A stretch of DNA of 64,000 nucleotides from JAJPKK01 sp963702755 (GTDB lineage Bacteria > Pseudomonadota > Alphaproteobacteria > Rhizobiales > Xanthobacteraceae), in NCBI GenBank assembly GCA_963702755.1, contig CAVPDZ010000011.1, positions 35,914-99,913 on the forward strand. Direction: 5' to 3'. The notes beneath the pieces are model-generated. The model did no database searches, was not told the origin of the DNA, and saw nothing but the letters and a program-made list of their open reading frames with translations. Below are positions 21,901-31,441 of the stretch, piece by piece; within the stretch, counting starts at the first letter, position 1; each line of letters starts with the position of its first letter. The position numbers and the translations under genes are program-made.

Positions 21901-22179
21901 AATGATGACGCTGTCGAATTTCAGTCCTTTGAATCCCATGGCCTCGGTCGACATCGCTGCGCCGGCGGGATCATCCATCGCCGTGCTGATCAGGTCATCG
22001 AGGTCAAGCGACTCGACGCCGAATGCCTTGCGCATGTGACCGCAGCCGTCGCGCAGAATCTGCGTCACTTCGGCCTGGTCACGCACCGGATCGAATTTCG
22101 TCTTGATGTCATCGGGCCGCGTTGAGACCTGGCTCAGCGTCAGAAAGGCTGCCAGGATTTTGACGAAAATCGTATCCAT
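18960..22179 (-). CDS. Class A penicillin-binding protein 1A, one frameshift, NYGQ-repeat tail
   Basis: Bifunctional peptidoglycan glycosyltransferase/transpeptidase. The GT51 domain shows AAEDHRFYQHKG (Glu180), QGGSTITQQVVKNLL and LELYLNSIYLG. The transpeptidase domain shows PGSLVKPF, ENSLNLVT and GGKTGTSD. About 160 unusual residues precede GT51. After the enzyme comes a tail of about 170 residues rich in Tyr, Gln, Asn and Gly, with NYGQ repeated (about 19240-19420), then Pro/Gly/Tyr-rich sequence. One surplus base near 21140 splits the two domains into separate frames (expected LALPQMVAQVHTPP), likely a CCC homopolymer error. Total length is about 1,070 residues, long for the family because of the tail. 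Confidence 0.88.
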
Positions 22180-22237
22180 GACGAACGTCCTGTGTTCTCG
22201 AGGCAGCGAGACAGCCCAGTATCACCTTCGCGGCGAA

Positions 22238-22267
22238 TAAAAAAAGCCGGGCCTTGGGAGGCCCGGC
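22238..22267 (-). terminator. Rho-independent terminator of the Gly/His-rich gene
   Basis: On the minus strand a perfect 9-base stem GCCGGGCCT/AGGCCCGGC (22246-22254 with 22259-22267) with a 4-base loop is followed by seven T residues. It lies about 70 bases past the stop at 22340 and before the start of the penicillin-binding protein gene. Confidence 0.85.
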
Positions 22268-22339
22268 GTTGTGTGCGGAAGTCGTAAGACCGCTTCCGCA
22301 CACGTCCGGGTGAATGGCAGCTTGCCATCCGTCGTCACC

Positions 22340-22987
22340 TCAGCTTCCGCGACCGCGGAACGGGGGCGGCTGCTCATACGAAGTCGGCGCCGGGGGAGCC
22401 TCTTCGTAGGAGGGCGGCGGAGGCGGCTGGTTGTACGACGGCCGCGGCGGGGGCGCCTGGTACTCAGGAGCCGGCTGCTCGTACTCGGCGACCGGGTAGA
22501 CCGGCCGAACGGGCCGATACGTCGGATACACCGGGCGCTGGTAAACGGGGTAGCTCTGCTGCTCGTCCGAGTGTCGAGTGTCCGAGTAATCCGTCTGCCA
22601 TTGCCGGCACGACCAGCGGTAGTTGCACGGCCGGTAGTAGTTGCCGTATTGCCAGCGGTTCCAGTAGCCGAAGCGGTGTCCCCAGTTGTGGCCCCAACGG
22701 TGACCCCAATGGCCCCAGTGAGCGAAGTGACGCCCGCCGAAGTGATGGCCAAACCCACCGAAGTGGCGGCCGCCGAAGTGACCGAAGTGATGGCCGCCGA
22801 AACGATGGCCACCGAAATGGCCGCCGCCGAAGTGATGGCCACCGAAGTGACCACCGCCGTGGCCGCCACCGAAATGACCACCACCGTGGCCACCACCGAA
22901 ATGACCGCCATGGGCGGACGCCGACATCGGCATGAGCGCAGCCATTCCAGCGACGGCCGCGGCGAGCAAGATCGAAGGTCTAATCAT
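22340..22987 (-). CDS. Secreted Gly/His-rich protein with Pro/Tyr-rich tail
   Basis: A 215-residue exported protein. The signal peptide MIRPSILLAAAVAGMAALMP ends near SASA. The mature N-terminal half is a Gly-His-Phe repeat (GGGHGGGHFGGHHFGGGHFG and similar), then Trp/His/Arg-rich sequence (HWGHWGHRWGHNWGHRFG). Next is a short Cys-containing region (CNYRWSCRQW), and a tail rich in Pro, Tyr and Gln. So many histidines suggest metal binding, and related proteins occur in rhizobia, but the function is unknown. The start is fixed by GGAG before ATG 22987. It has its own terminator at 22238-22267. Confidence 0.75.
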   Translation of the reverse strand: MIRPSILLAAAVAGMAALMPMSASAHGGHFGGGHGGGHFGGGHGGGHFGGHHFGGGHFGGHRFGGHHFGHFGGRHFGGFGHHFGGRHFAHWGHWGHRWGHNWGHRFGYWNRWQYGNYYRPCNYRWSCRQWQTDYSDTRHSDEQQSYPVYQRPVYPTYRPVRPVYPVAEYEQPAPEYQAPPPRPSYNQPPPPPSYEEAPPAPTSYEQPPPFRGRGS

Positions 22988-23445
22988 TTTCCACTCCTGT
23001 GCAGAGGATTTGTTCCTCACAGCATTAGTCGTGGGACGAGAGACATCGTTCACGGCTCCGTGTGTCATTTGTCACAGTTCGAACGGGATGACGGAAAAGC
23101 AAGCAAATGCTGCGTCTTACGCTGCATTTTGCTGCGGAACGGGGGAGGCACCCCGGCCGTTAAGGATTCGACCTGGCCAATTCGGAAGAATGCGACCACG
23201 CTTCATGCGCGAAAGAGCGGCGAACGCACGCCGACTCGCCTGAAGCCTCGCCCGTCGCGCGCAAGCTGCCTCAATCAGTTGCGACGACGGACGAGCAACG
23301 CGACAGGCGAGCGTCATCGCACCGTCATGTCGCTTTCCGAGCACTATACAAATCGGTTCGCACCCTCTTGCGATAACCGATGACGCGCAAAGATTCACCG
23401 TGCGGGGCTTCGAAAATCGAGTGCTGGTTGCCAGAGGAGTTCCCG
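22988..23445. other. Gene-free divergent intergenic region (458 bases)
   Basis: Lies between the Gly/His-rich gene (leftward) and the phosphoketolase (rightward) and must hold both promoters. Short open frames here have no ribosome sites or recognisable products. GAGGAG just before 23446 is the ribosome site of the phosphoketolase. Confidence 0.5.
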
Positions 23446-25850
23446 ATGCTCAATCCAACCCAGCCGACGGTTAGCGCCAAACCGCTTGCGGCCGAAGAGC
23501 TTCGCCTGATGGACGCCTGGTGGCGCGCGGCGAATTATCTGTCGGTCGGCCAGATCTATCTGCTGGACAATCCGCTGCTGAGGGAGCCGCTTGACGCTCA
23601 AGCACATCAAGCCGCGGCTGCTGGGCCATTGGGGCACCACGCCGGGGCTGAATTTCATCTATGTCCATCTCAACCGCGTCATCAAGGCGCGCGACCTCGA
23701 CATGATCTACGTCGCCGGTCCGGGCCATGGCGGCCCCGGGCTGGTCGCCAATACCTGGCTCGAAGGCACCTACAGCGAGACCTATCCGCACATCCCGCAG
23801 AACGAGCCGGCATGCAGCGCCTGTTCAAGCAGTTCAGCTTTCCCGGCGGCATCCCGAGCCATGCGGCGCCCGAAACGCCGGGTTCGATCCATGAAGGCGG
23901 CGAACTCGGCTACGCGCTGTCCCATGCCTATGGCGCGGCGTTCGACAATCCCGGACCTGATCGTCGCCTGCGTCGTCGGCGACGGCGAGGCCGAAACCGG
24001 GCCGATGGCGACGTCCTGGCATTCCAACAAGTTCCTCAATCCGGTCACCGACGGCGCGGTGCTGCCGATCCTGCATCTCAACGGCTACAAGATCGCCAAC
24101 CCGACGATCCTGGCGCGCATCACCCCGACGAGCTGCACGAGCCTGTTCGTCGGCTATGGCTACAAGCCCTACCTCGTCGAAGGCGACGATCCCGCAACGA
24201 TGCATCAGCTGATGGCGGCGACGCTCGACCAGGTCATCGACGAAATCCGCGCGATCCAGCAGCGAGGCGCGGCGACGGCCGATCGAAAGAGCGGCCGATC
24301 TGGCCGATGATCATCCTGAAAACCCGAAGGGCTGGACCGGCCCGAAGGAAGTCGACGGCCTCAAGACCGAAGGCTTCTGGCGCTCGCACCAGGTGCCGAT
24401 CGCCGAGATGGCGACGAAGCCCGAGCACCTGAAGCTGCTCGAAGCATGGATGCGGAGCTACCGGCCGGAGGAACTGTTCGATGCCGACGGCGCGCTGCGG
24501 CCCGAGATCGCCGCGCTGGCGCCCGACGGGCGACCGCCGCATGAGCGCCAATCCGCATGCCAATGGCGGCCTGCTGATGCGCGAGCTCGACCTGCCCGAC
24601 ATCGCGCGATTATGCGGTCGACGGTCGACCAGCCCGGCGCGGCGGATGCCGAAGCGACGGCGGTCATGGCGCGCTTATCTGCGCGACGTGCTGCGCGCCA
24701 GCGCCGAAGCGCGCAATTTCCGCGTCTTCGGCCCGGACGAGACCGCATCAAACCGGCTGTCGCACGTGTTCGAGGCGACCGACCGCGCCTGGGACGCCGA
24801 GACGCTGCCCTATGACGATCACCTCGCGCCCGACGGGCGGGTCATGGAGATCCTGTCCGAGCACACCTGCCAGGGCTGGCTCGAAGGATACCTGCTGACC
24901 GGCCGGCACGGCTTCTTCTCCTGCTACGAGGCCTTCATCCACATCGTCGATTCGATGTTCAACCAGCACGCCAAATGGCTGAAGACCTGCCGCGAGATTC
25001 CGTGGCGGCGGCCGATCGCTCGCTCAACTATCTGCTGACCTCGCATGTCTGGCGTCAGGACCACAACGGCTTCAGCCATCAGGATCCCGGGCTTCATCGA
25101 TTACGTCTGCAACAAGAAGTCCGACATCGTGCGCGTCTATCTGCCGCCCGACGCCAATCCTGCTGTACGTGACCGACCACTGCCTGCGCAGCTGGAACCG
25201 CATCAACGTGATCGTCGCCGGCAAGCAGCCCGCGCCGCAATGGCTCGGCATGGACGAGGCGATCAAGCATTGCACCGCCGGCATCGGCATCTGGGAATGG
25301 GCGAGCAACGACCGCGGCAGCGAGCCCGACGTGGTGATGGCCTGCGCCGGCGACGTGCCGACGCTCGAAACCCTGGCCGCCGTCGATCTGCTTCGCCGCC
25401 ATATCCCGGATCTCAAGATCCGGGTGGTCAACGTGGTCGACCTGATGACGCTGCAGCCGCACGAGGAACATCCGCACGGCCTGACCGACCGCGATTTCGA
25501 TGCGCTGTTCACCACCGACAAGCCGGTGATCTTCGCCCATCACGGCTATCCCTGGCTGATCCACCGCCTGACCTATCGGCGCACCAACCACCACAACATC
25601 CATGTGCGCGGCTACAAGGAAGAGGGCACCACGACCACGCCGTTCGACATGGTGGTGCGCAACGATCTCGACCGCTTCCATCTCGTCGTCAGACGTCATC
25701 GACCGGCTGCCGCAGCTCGGCTACCTCGCCGCCTACGCCAAGCAGGCGATGCGCGACAAGCTGATCGAGCACAACGCCTACATCCGCGAGCACGGCGAGG
25801 ACATGCCGGAGGTCAAGGACTGGCGGTGGCCCGCCGCCCGGCCCGCTTAG
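23446..25850 (+). pseudogene. xfp: Phosphoketolase (Xfp), broken by about nine frameshifts
   Basis: Would split xylulose-5-phosphate or fructose-6-phosphate into acetyl phosphate and an aldose phosphate, using ThDP. Family landmarks follow in order over all three frames: MDAWWRAANYLSVGQIYL, RLLGHWGTTPGLNFIYVHLN, YVAGPGHGGP, the ThDP motif VVGDGEAETGP, WHSNKFLNPVTDGAVLPILH, then [42 protein letters not shown], and FAHHGYPWLIHRL. Frame changes fall near 23595, 23810, 23950, 24290, 24530, 24610, 24985, 25085, 25155 and 25685. The total span fits an 800-residue enzyme and the residues remain conserved. Either a recent pseudogene or a patch of poor consensus. No acetate kinase gene is nearby. Confidence 0.85.
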
Positions 25851-26833
25851 TGCTCGAGCTTGATGCCGGCGCGATCGATCACGACTTTCCAGCGCGCGAG
25901 CTCTTCGTCGAAGATCGCCTCGGCGCGCTCGGCAGGCTCGCCGACCGGTTCGACGCCGAGCGTGATCATCTTCGCGCGCAGCTCCTTGTCGTTGCGGAAG
26001 GCGTCGACCAGCGCATCGCTCAGGATTTTGCGGATGTCGTCAGGCAGGCCGCGCGGTGCAAACAGGGCATTCCAGCCGGTGACGTGAAATCCCGGGAGTG
26101 CCGTTTCGGCAAGCGTCGGCACGTCGGGGAGCTGCGACAGGCGATAGCGGCTCGTGACCGCGAGCGGACGCACTTGCCCCGACGTGACGAGGCCGAGCAC
26201 GGCCGGAAGCTGCGGAAACATCACTTGCGTTGCGCCGGCGAGCATATCGTTGAGCGCGACGCCTCCCCCTTTGTACGGCACGTTGAGCATCTTGGTGCCG
26301 GTCTCCAGCATGAAAAGCTCGGCCGCGAGCCGGTCGGACGTCGCGCGCCCCGAGGAACCGAAGTTGAGTTGGCCCGGTCGCGCCTTGAGATAGGCGATCA
26401 GCTCAGGCACGGAGTGTACGGGCAGCGACTTGTTGACGACGACGACGTTGGCGAACTCGGCAGTGAGCGCGATCTTGACGAGGTCCCGCCGCACGTCGAA
26501 GGGGAAATCGTCGCGCATCAGCGGCGGAACGATCTGCCCGCCGAAGCCGCCCACCAGCAGCAGGTAGCCGTCGGGTGGCGCGCGCACCACTTCGCCCATG
26601 CCGATGAGGCCGTCGCCGCCCGGCCGGTTTTCGACCAGGACCGTCTGGCCGAGGCGCTGCTGCAAGGCCTGCGCCACCAGCCGGCCCATGATGTCGGCAA
26701 CGCCGCCCGGCGCGAACGCGACGACGAGTTTGACCGTGCGCGTCGGATAGCGGTCCGCGGCTTGCGCAGGCGTTCCGCCCGCCAGCACGGCGAGCAGCAG
26801 CAGCAAGGAGACGATCGGCGAAACGCGGATCAC
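25847..26833 (-). CDS. Bug-family (TctC-type) receptor
   Basis: A 328-residue periplasmic organic-acid receptor. The signal peptide MIRVSPIVSLLLLLAVLAGG ends near AQA; the mature part begins DRYPTRTVKLVVAFAPGGVA, with VLVENRPGGDGLIG and PPDGYLLLVGG following. It is intact. Its ATG overlaps the stop of the upstream oxygenase gene by four bases (ATGA), so the two are translationally coupled, and the receptor probably imports the oxygenase pathway's substrate. Its 3' end overlaps the phosphoketolase stop on the other strand. Confidence 0.9.
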   Translation of the reverse strand: MIRVSPIVSLLLLLAVLAGGTPAQAADRYPTRTVKLVVAFAPGGVADIMGRLVAQALQQRLGQTVLVENRPGGDGLIGMGEVVRAPPDGYLLLVGGFGGQIVPPLMRDDFPFDVRRDLVKIALTAEFANVVVVNKSLPVHSVPELIAYLKARPGQLNFGSSGRATSDRLAAELFMLETGTKMLNVPYKGGGVALNDMLAGATQVMFPQLPAVLGLVTSGQVRPLAVTSRYRLSQLPDVPTLAETALPGFHVTGWNALFAPRGLPDDIRKILSDALVDAFRNDKELRAKMITLGVEPVGEPAERAEAIFDEELARWKVVIDRAGIKLEH

Positions 26834-27870
26834 GTCGAAGCGGTCGCCTCAGGCACGTTGACCTTGCCGGGCATGATCCGCGCGGTGCTGCGCGCCTTGA
26901 ACTCGCCGTAGAGGAACGGAACGTCGCGCGGCATCGACGTGTGCAGGTTTTCCGGCGCGACGTTCGAAGGATCGGGATTCTTCATCAGCGGTGTGATGAG
27001 CGCATCGTAGCTCGGATACATGAAGAACGGGATCGAATAGCGCTCGCGGCCGGAGCGGTTGATGACCCGATGCAGCGTGGAGGACAGGACGGCGTCGGTC
27101 CATACCTTCAGCACCTCGCCGACATTGACGACGTAAGTGCCCTCGATCGGCGGCACCGCGACCCATTCGTTGTCGCGATTGCGGATCTCAAGCCCGCCAT
27201 TGTTGTCCTGCGCCAGGATCGTGAATGCGTTGGTGTCGGTATGCGCGCGGGCACCGAGATGCACGCCGTCATCCTCCGGCGTCTGCGGCGGATAGTGGAG
27301 GATGCGGAGCGAATTCATGTCCTTCTTGAAATATTGCTTCAGCGTGCCGGCCGGCATGTCGAGCCCGAGTTCAAACAGCGCCAGCAGTTCGTATCCCAGC
27401 ACATTGATCTTGTCGTAATAGGCCATCATCCGCGGCTTGAGATCGGGCATCGCCCTCGGCCATGGGATGCGGCCATGCAGCGGCTTGCCGGCGAGCAAAT
27501 CGGGATCGTCGTCGGCAAGCGGCCGGCGAAATTGGAACGCCTCCTGCAGATTTTCCGACAGGTTCTTGCCGGTGCCCTTGTTCATGCCGGGCAGGTAGCC
27601 CTGGCCCTGGGCGTCCGGGTTGCGCGACATCGCGGATTCCATTTTGACGTCGAGCGGCAGGCTGTGGAAGTCGGCGGCCGTCTTGAAGATCGCTTCGATG
27701 TCTGCCGGCGCCATGCGATGGTTCTTGATGTACATGAAGCCGACGCGGCCACAGACGTCCGCGATCTCGGCCGCGACCGCGCGCCGTTTCGCCTCAACGC
27801 CCGACCACGCCGGGGCGAGGTCGACGACAGGCACATCCGTGAAGGCAAGCTTGCGGGCGGAAGGCAGCAT
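26830..27870 (-). CDS. 2-oxoglutarate/Fe(II)-type oxygenase, isopenicillin N synthase family
   Basis: A 346-residue cytoplasmic non-haem iron oxygenase with the DIOX_N plus 2OG-FeII_Oxy architecture. The N-terminal domain has VPVVDLAPAW and VGFMYIKNH. The iron triad is His210 and Asp212 (ARAHTDTNAF) with His267 (STLHRVIN). The co-substrate-binding Arg277 and Ser279 (RYSIPFF) are present, so the enzyme should be active. The substrate is unknown. The start at 27870 follows AGGAG; the frame extends 65 codons further without support. Coupled by overlap to a Bug receptor downstream and about 140 bases from the ABM-fold gene upstream, within the minus-strand operon. Confidence 0.88.
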   Translation of the reverse strand: MLPSARKLAFTDVPVVDLAPAWSGVEAKRRAVAAEIADVCGRVGFMYIKNHRMAPADIEAIFKTAADFHSLPLDVKMESAMSRNPDAQGQGYLPGMNKGTGKNLSENLQEAFQFRRPLADDDPDLLAGKPLHGRIPWPRAMPDLKPRMMAYYDKINVLGYELLALFELGLDMPAGTLKQYFKKDMNSLRILHYPPQTPEDDGVHLGARAHTDTNAFTILAQDNNGGLEIRNRDNEWVAVPPIEGTYVVNVGEVLKVWTDAVLSSTLHRVINRSGRERYSIPFFMYPSYDALITPLMKNPDPSNVAPENLHTSMPRDVPFLYGEFKARSTARIMPGKVNVPEATAST

Positions 27871-28009
27871 CGCGGGCTCCTGACAGCGCGAACACGGCGA
27901 TACCGCTGGGAGTCCCCGTGAAGCGCGAATGGCGGGGAATAGTAGCCTCGGTCGCGGCTCGTCGAAAGCCCGGACAAGAGGCAAGCGGCGCCCGCTCGAG
28001 CCGGCAGGG

Positions 28010-28381
28010 CTATCGCTCGCGTGGCTGCAGATATTCGAGCGGCGTGCTCGACACCACATCAACATAAGTCGGCTTGAACGCCGCCGGGCCGCCCTCGACC
28101 AGGCCGACGAATTTCGGACGCATCTCGGCGACGATCTTCAGGATCTTCTGGTGTTCCTCGATGCTGTTCCACTCGCCGATCAGATAGAAGCGGTTCGGGT
28201 CTTCGGCGTGGCGGCACAGCACGCCGTCCTTCATCTGGGCGGCCGACTTGTGCATGGGATTTTCGGGCGAGTAGTCGAACTCCTCGAACAGGCGGATGAA
28301 CTCGTCCGCCATCCCGGGCTTTACGCGGAAATCGTAGATGTGAAGGACATTGCCTTTGCTCGCGAGCGGCTCAAGGGCCAT
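28010..28381 (-). CDS. ABM-fold (dimeric alpha-beta barrel) monooxygenase-like protein
   Basis: A 123-residue protein resembling the antibiotic biosynthesis monooxygenase (ABM) superfamily of ferredoxin-like alpha+beta dimers. Typical features are a first strand LHIYDFRVKPGMADEFIRLF, FYLIGEWNSIEEHQKIL as the second half, and a helix with KIVAEMRPKF. Such proteins are small cofactorless monooxygenases or decarboxylases, or accessory enzymes of aromatic pathways. No catalytic residue can be assigned. It lies 36 bases after the permease gene and before the 2OG oxygenase, in one operon. Confidence 0.75.
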   Translation of the reverse strand: MALEPLASKGNVLHIYDFRVKPGMADEFIRLFEEFDYSPENPMHKSAAQMKDGVLCRHAEDPNRFYLIGEWNSIEEHQKILKIVAEMRPKFVGLVEGGPAAFKPTYVDVVSSTPLEYLQPRER

Positions 28382-28417
28382 GGTGTTGCTCCATGCTGCG
28401 TCCGAGTGGGGACAGGA

Positions 28418-29254
28418 TCAGGGCGTCGGAATGGTTGGCGCGACGGTGACGGAGGTCGCGTTTCGGCTGCGATGCGATTCATGCCAGGGGATCAGCTTCC
28501 GCTCGAGATATTCCATCGTATAGAACAGCGCCGTTCCGATCACCGCCAGAAGGAAGACCGCGGCAAACACCCGATCGGTGCGGAACATGCCCTGCGCGCT
28601 CAACACCACGAAGCCGAGGCCCTGCTGCGCGGCGATGAATTCGCCGACGATGACGCCGACGAGCGACAGCGACATCGCCACCTTCATGCCGGAAAAGATG
28701 CTCGGCAGCGCATTGGGAAGCCGGAGCTTCAGCAGCATCTTCAGGCCCGAGCCGCGCATGGAGCGGCCGAGATCGACGACATCGGGATTGAGCGAGCGCA
28801 AGCCGAGCACGGAATCGATGACAATCGCAAACAGCGAGATCATGAATGCCATGCCGATCTTCGAAGGGTTGCCGGTGCCGAGCCAGATGACGAAGAGCGG
28901 CGCCAACGCCACCTTCGGCACACTGTTGAAGGCAATGAGCAGAGTGTAGAGCGTCTTTTCGAGAAACGGCGAATAGACGATGGCGACGGCAAGCGCGACG
29001 CCGATGATGACCGACATCGCAAACGCGACCAGCGTGTTGCCGAGGGTGTAGAGCGACTGCATGAAATAATATTCCGGCCGCTGCGCGATTTCACCCAACA
29101 CAACGTCGAGCCCCGGAAACAGGTACGGCGGAACCCTGAACACGGTAACCACCACCTGCCAAACGACGAGCGCTGCCAACAGCGCCAAGATCTCTGCCGG
29201 AACGTACGACAGGACTCGTCGCTTGAGCGTGTTGATGCCCGTGCTTCCACTCAT
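28418..29254 (-). CDS. TauC/SsuC-type ABC transporter permease (system A)
   Basis: A 278-residue inner-membrane permease of the nitrate/sulfonate/taurine family, with about six hydrophobic helices and the EAA-type loop around LGRSMRGSGLKMLLKLRLPNA. The start at 29254 (MSGSTGINTLKRR) follows AAGGAG and overlaps the ATPase stop by four bases (ATGA). With the ATPase (29251-30084) and receptor (30097-31143) it forms a complete importer. The substrate class is probably a small organic acid or sulfonate. Confidence 0.9.
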   Translation of the reverse strand: MSGSTGINTLKRRVLSYVPAEILALLAALVVWQVVVTVFRVPPYLFPGLDVVLGEIAQRPEYYFMQSLYTLGNTLVAFAMSVIIGVALAVAIVYSPFLEKTLYTLLIAFNSVPKVALAPLFVIWLGTGNPSKIGMAFMISLFAIVIDSVLGLRSLNPDVVDLGRSMRGSGLKMLLKLRLPNALPSIFSGMKVAMSLSLVGVIVGEFIAAQQGLGFVVLSAQGMFRTDRVFAAVFLLAVIGTALFYTMEYLERKLIPWHESHRSRNATSVTVAPTIPTP

Positions 29255-30084
29255 CTCGGCCGGCTCCTTGCAGCGGAATTGGTGTCGAGAACGTGACGCA
29301 GGTGACGGCTCAAGCGACCGAATTCCGGCTCCTCCCGGATATCGAGCGAACGCGGCCGCGGAAAATCGATGTCGAGCGTCTCGACGATGCGGCCGGGTCG
29401 CGCCGCCATCACTACCACGCGATCGGCGAGGAACACCGCTTCGGAAATGCTGTGCGTGACGAAGACGACCGTCTTCTTCGACCTTTGCCACACATCCTGC
29501 AACTCGACGTTGAGGTCGTCGCGCGTCAAGGCATCGAGCGCCCCGAACGGCTCGTCCATCAGCAGCAGTTGCGGGTCATCGATCAGTGCGCGGCACATGG
29601 CGGCGCGCTGGCGCATGCCGCCGGAAAGCTCCCACGGCCGCCGGTTTTCGAAGCCCGCAAGCCCGAACGTCGCCAGGAGATTTCGCGCGCGCGTCGCGGT
29701 AATCCTTCACCCGCTTGTTCGCGAACTCGATCGGCAGCAGCACATTCTCGATAATCGTGCGCCAGTCGACCAGGACATCGCGCTGGAAGACGAAGCCCAG
29801 CGTCTGCGCAGCACCGCCACTGCCGACGCGCACGGTTCCCGTCGTCGCCTGTTCGATCCCCGCGATGATGCGAAGGAGCGTACTCTTGCCGCAGCCGCTC
29901 GGTCCGAGCAGGCTGACGAATTCGCCGCGTTTGACCTGCAGATCGACGCCGTCGAGAGCCGTTATGTTGCCATCGGACGTGGCAAAGACCTTGCCAGGCC
30001 CGTCACCTCGATGTCGACCGGTGAAGGCTCTCCTGGCTGTTCGTCGACCGTCATCGACGTTGCAGGGGTAAGCCCAGCCTTCAT
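29251..30084 (-). CDS. TauB/SsuB-type ABC transporter ATPase (system A), frameshifted
   Basis: Energises system A. Walker A LGPSGCGKSTLLRIIAG, the Q loop GFVFQRDVLVDWRT, the signature WELSGGMRQRAAMCRAL and Walker B LLLMDEPFGALDALTRDDL are all present. They are distributed over frames that change near 29695 and near 29998, where the N-terminus (MTVDEQPGEPSPVDIEVTG) joins the body. Overall length fits about 275 residues. The stop overlaps the permease start. The start may be ATG 30084 or ATG 30055; neither has a clear ribosome site. Sequence errors seem likelier than decay because its partners are intact. Confidence 0.85.
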
Positions 30085-30096
30085 CGCTGCTCGGCG

Positions 30097-31143
30097 CTAC
30101 CGAACGATCGTGCGGCCGTAATCGGCATCGATAAAATCGTTGGTGAAATACTTCTCCGGCGCGCTTCCCGCCGGGATGACCTTCGCCGTTTCCATTTCGG
30201 CAATTGCTTTCGCCCAATAGGCGCGATCCTGGATGCCCGGATAAACCGACCGGCCGTCCCGCGTGACGAAATAAGAGGCATGACGCTCGAACTCATCGAT
30301 CAGGTTCTTGACGGAGTTCGCCGCCGCCGGCCGCTGCTTCATCGTGGCCTCGGCGGCTTCTTTCGCATGTCCGGCCAAGATGTAGGCCCACGACGCCGAG
30401 ATCACGCTGACGAAACGCTTGATCGCCGGGCCCTTGGCCTTGAGCGTATCGGTGCGCGTCAGCAGCCCATAGGAGGGCAAATCCATCCCATAGTCGGCAA
30501 ACAGCAGTGAATCCGACGGTCGCTTTTCGGCAACGTGGGGAAAATCACCCGGCACGGTCGTCACGAACGCGTCCGCGCCACCCTCCGCATAGGAGGAAAT
30601 CTTCGCCGACGCGGCGACGCCGACCAGGTTGAGATCGCTGACCTTGATGCCGTTCTGCGCGAAGAACGGCTCGAGAAACGGCGCTTCAAACGAGCCGGGC
30701 GTGAAGATGATCTTTTTGCCGACGAAGTCCTTGAGCGATTTGACCCCGAGCGACTTGGAATAGATGATTCCGATGGGGCTCTTCTGCAGATAGCCGGCGA
30801 GCGAAATGACCGGCAGCCCGTTCCCTGACCCGACGGCCATCGCCGACAGCGATGCCAGACCGAGATCGAAGCGGCCATTGCCGACGAGTTGCACGGTCGT
30901 GACCGAGCCATTCCCGTCCTCGATCGACACATCGAGATCCGCCGCCTTGAGCCACCCGCGCTCCACCGCGAGGTAGAACGGCAGATGCATGACGTGGGTG
31001 ATCCAGTCGAGGCGAAGCGTCAGCGCGTCAGCCGCGAACGACCGCCGCGGCATCACGCCCGAGGCGACGGCTGCGGCCGCAAGCCCTACGGCGGCGCGCC
31101 GGGACAGCGCAGCCTCACGGAACTGCTTTGCAAACGCCGACAT
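30097..31143 (-). CDS. NMT1/SsuA-type ABC transporter receptor (system A)
   Basis: A 348-residue periplasmic binding protein of the NMT1/SsuA superfamily. The N-terminus has a twin-arginine-like start (LSRRAAVGLAAAAVASGVMP) and cleavage near SFAAD. The mature protein opens LTLRLDWITHVMHLPFYLAV, followed by LVGNGRFDLGLASLSAMAVG and the GKKIIFTPGSFEAPFLEPFF loop. The start at 31143 is supported by GAGG. First gene of the minus-strand operon; twelve bases separate it from the ATPase. Divergent from the Rieske dioxygenase operon. Confidence 0.88.
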   Translation of the reverse strand: MSAFAKQFREAALSRRAAVGLAAAAVASGVMPRRSFAADALTLRLDWITHVMHLPFYLAVERGWLKAADLDVSIEDGNGSVTTVQLVGNGRFDLGLASLSAMAVGSGNGLPVISLAGYLQKSPIGIIYSKSLGVKSLKDFVGKKIIFTPGSFEAPFLEPFFAQNGIKVSDLNLVGVAASAKISSYAEGGADAFVTTVPGDFPHVAEKRPSDSLLFADYGMDLPSYGLLTRTDTLKAKGPAIKRFVSVISASWAYILAGHAKEAAEATMKQRPAAANSVKNLIDEFERHASYFVTRDGRSVYPGIQDRAYWAKAIAEMETAKVIPAGSAPEKYFTNDFIDADYGRTIVR

Positions 31144-31301
31144 TGAAATCCTCACAACGCTCCGCTTTGGCCGCCACGATTGCTGTTTTGGGACCCTGGT
31201 CTCTTTTTGCCGGAGTCGCAATATTTTTTGGCGCGGCTTCGTCGGTGAGGCGCGGCAGTGCCCTGCGCGGGCAACTCGCGAGACCCGGTCACAACCTTTA
31301 A

Positions 31302-31312
31302 TTGTTGTACGA
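31302..31312. promoter_or_regulatory. Candidate FadR-type GntR operator
   Basis: TTGTTGTACGA matches every fixed position of the FadR/FCD-subfamily GntR consensus TNGTNNNACNA. It sits in the middle of the 298-base gap between the divergent transporter-A and Rieske operons, a natural place for a shared regulator. No gntR gene is seen in the window, so the regulator would be encoded elsewhere. A chance match is possible for so short a site. Confidence 0.35.
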
Positions 31313-31441
31313 TCAAACGCGTCTCGCAATCGAACGTGGGTGATGACCATTGCAGCCTGCGCGCAGGAGAAGGCGCGGCACGCGCGTTGACGACGGCGGT
31401 TTCCGCAAGCAAAGTTCGTTCATGCACAAAAAGGTCAAGGC

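Noticed and set aside
22222..22911. Ala/Thr-rich minus-strand frame of 229 codons
   Set aside because: Shadow of the Gly/His-rich gene; lacks a signal peptide and ribosome site.
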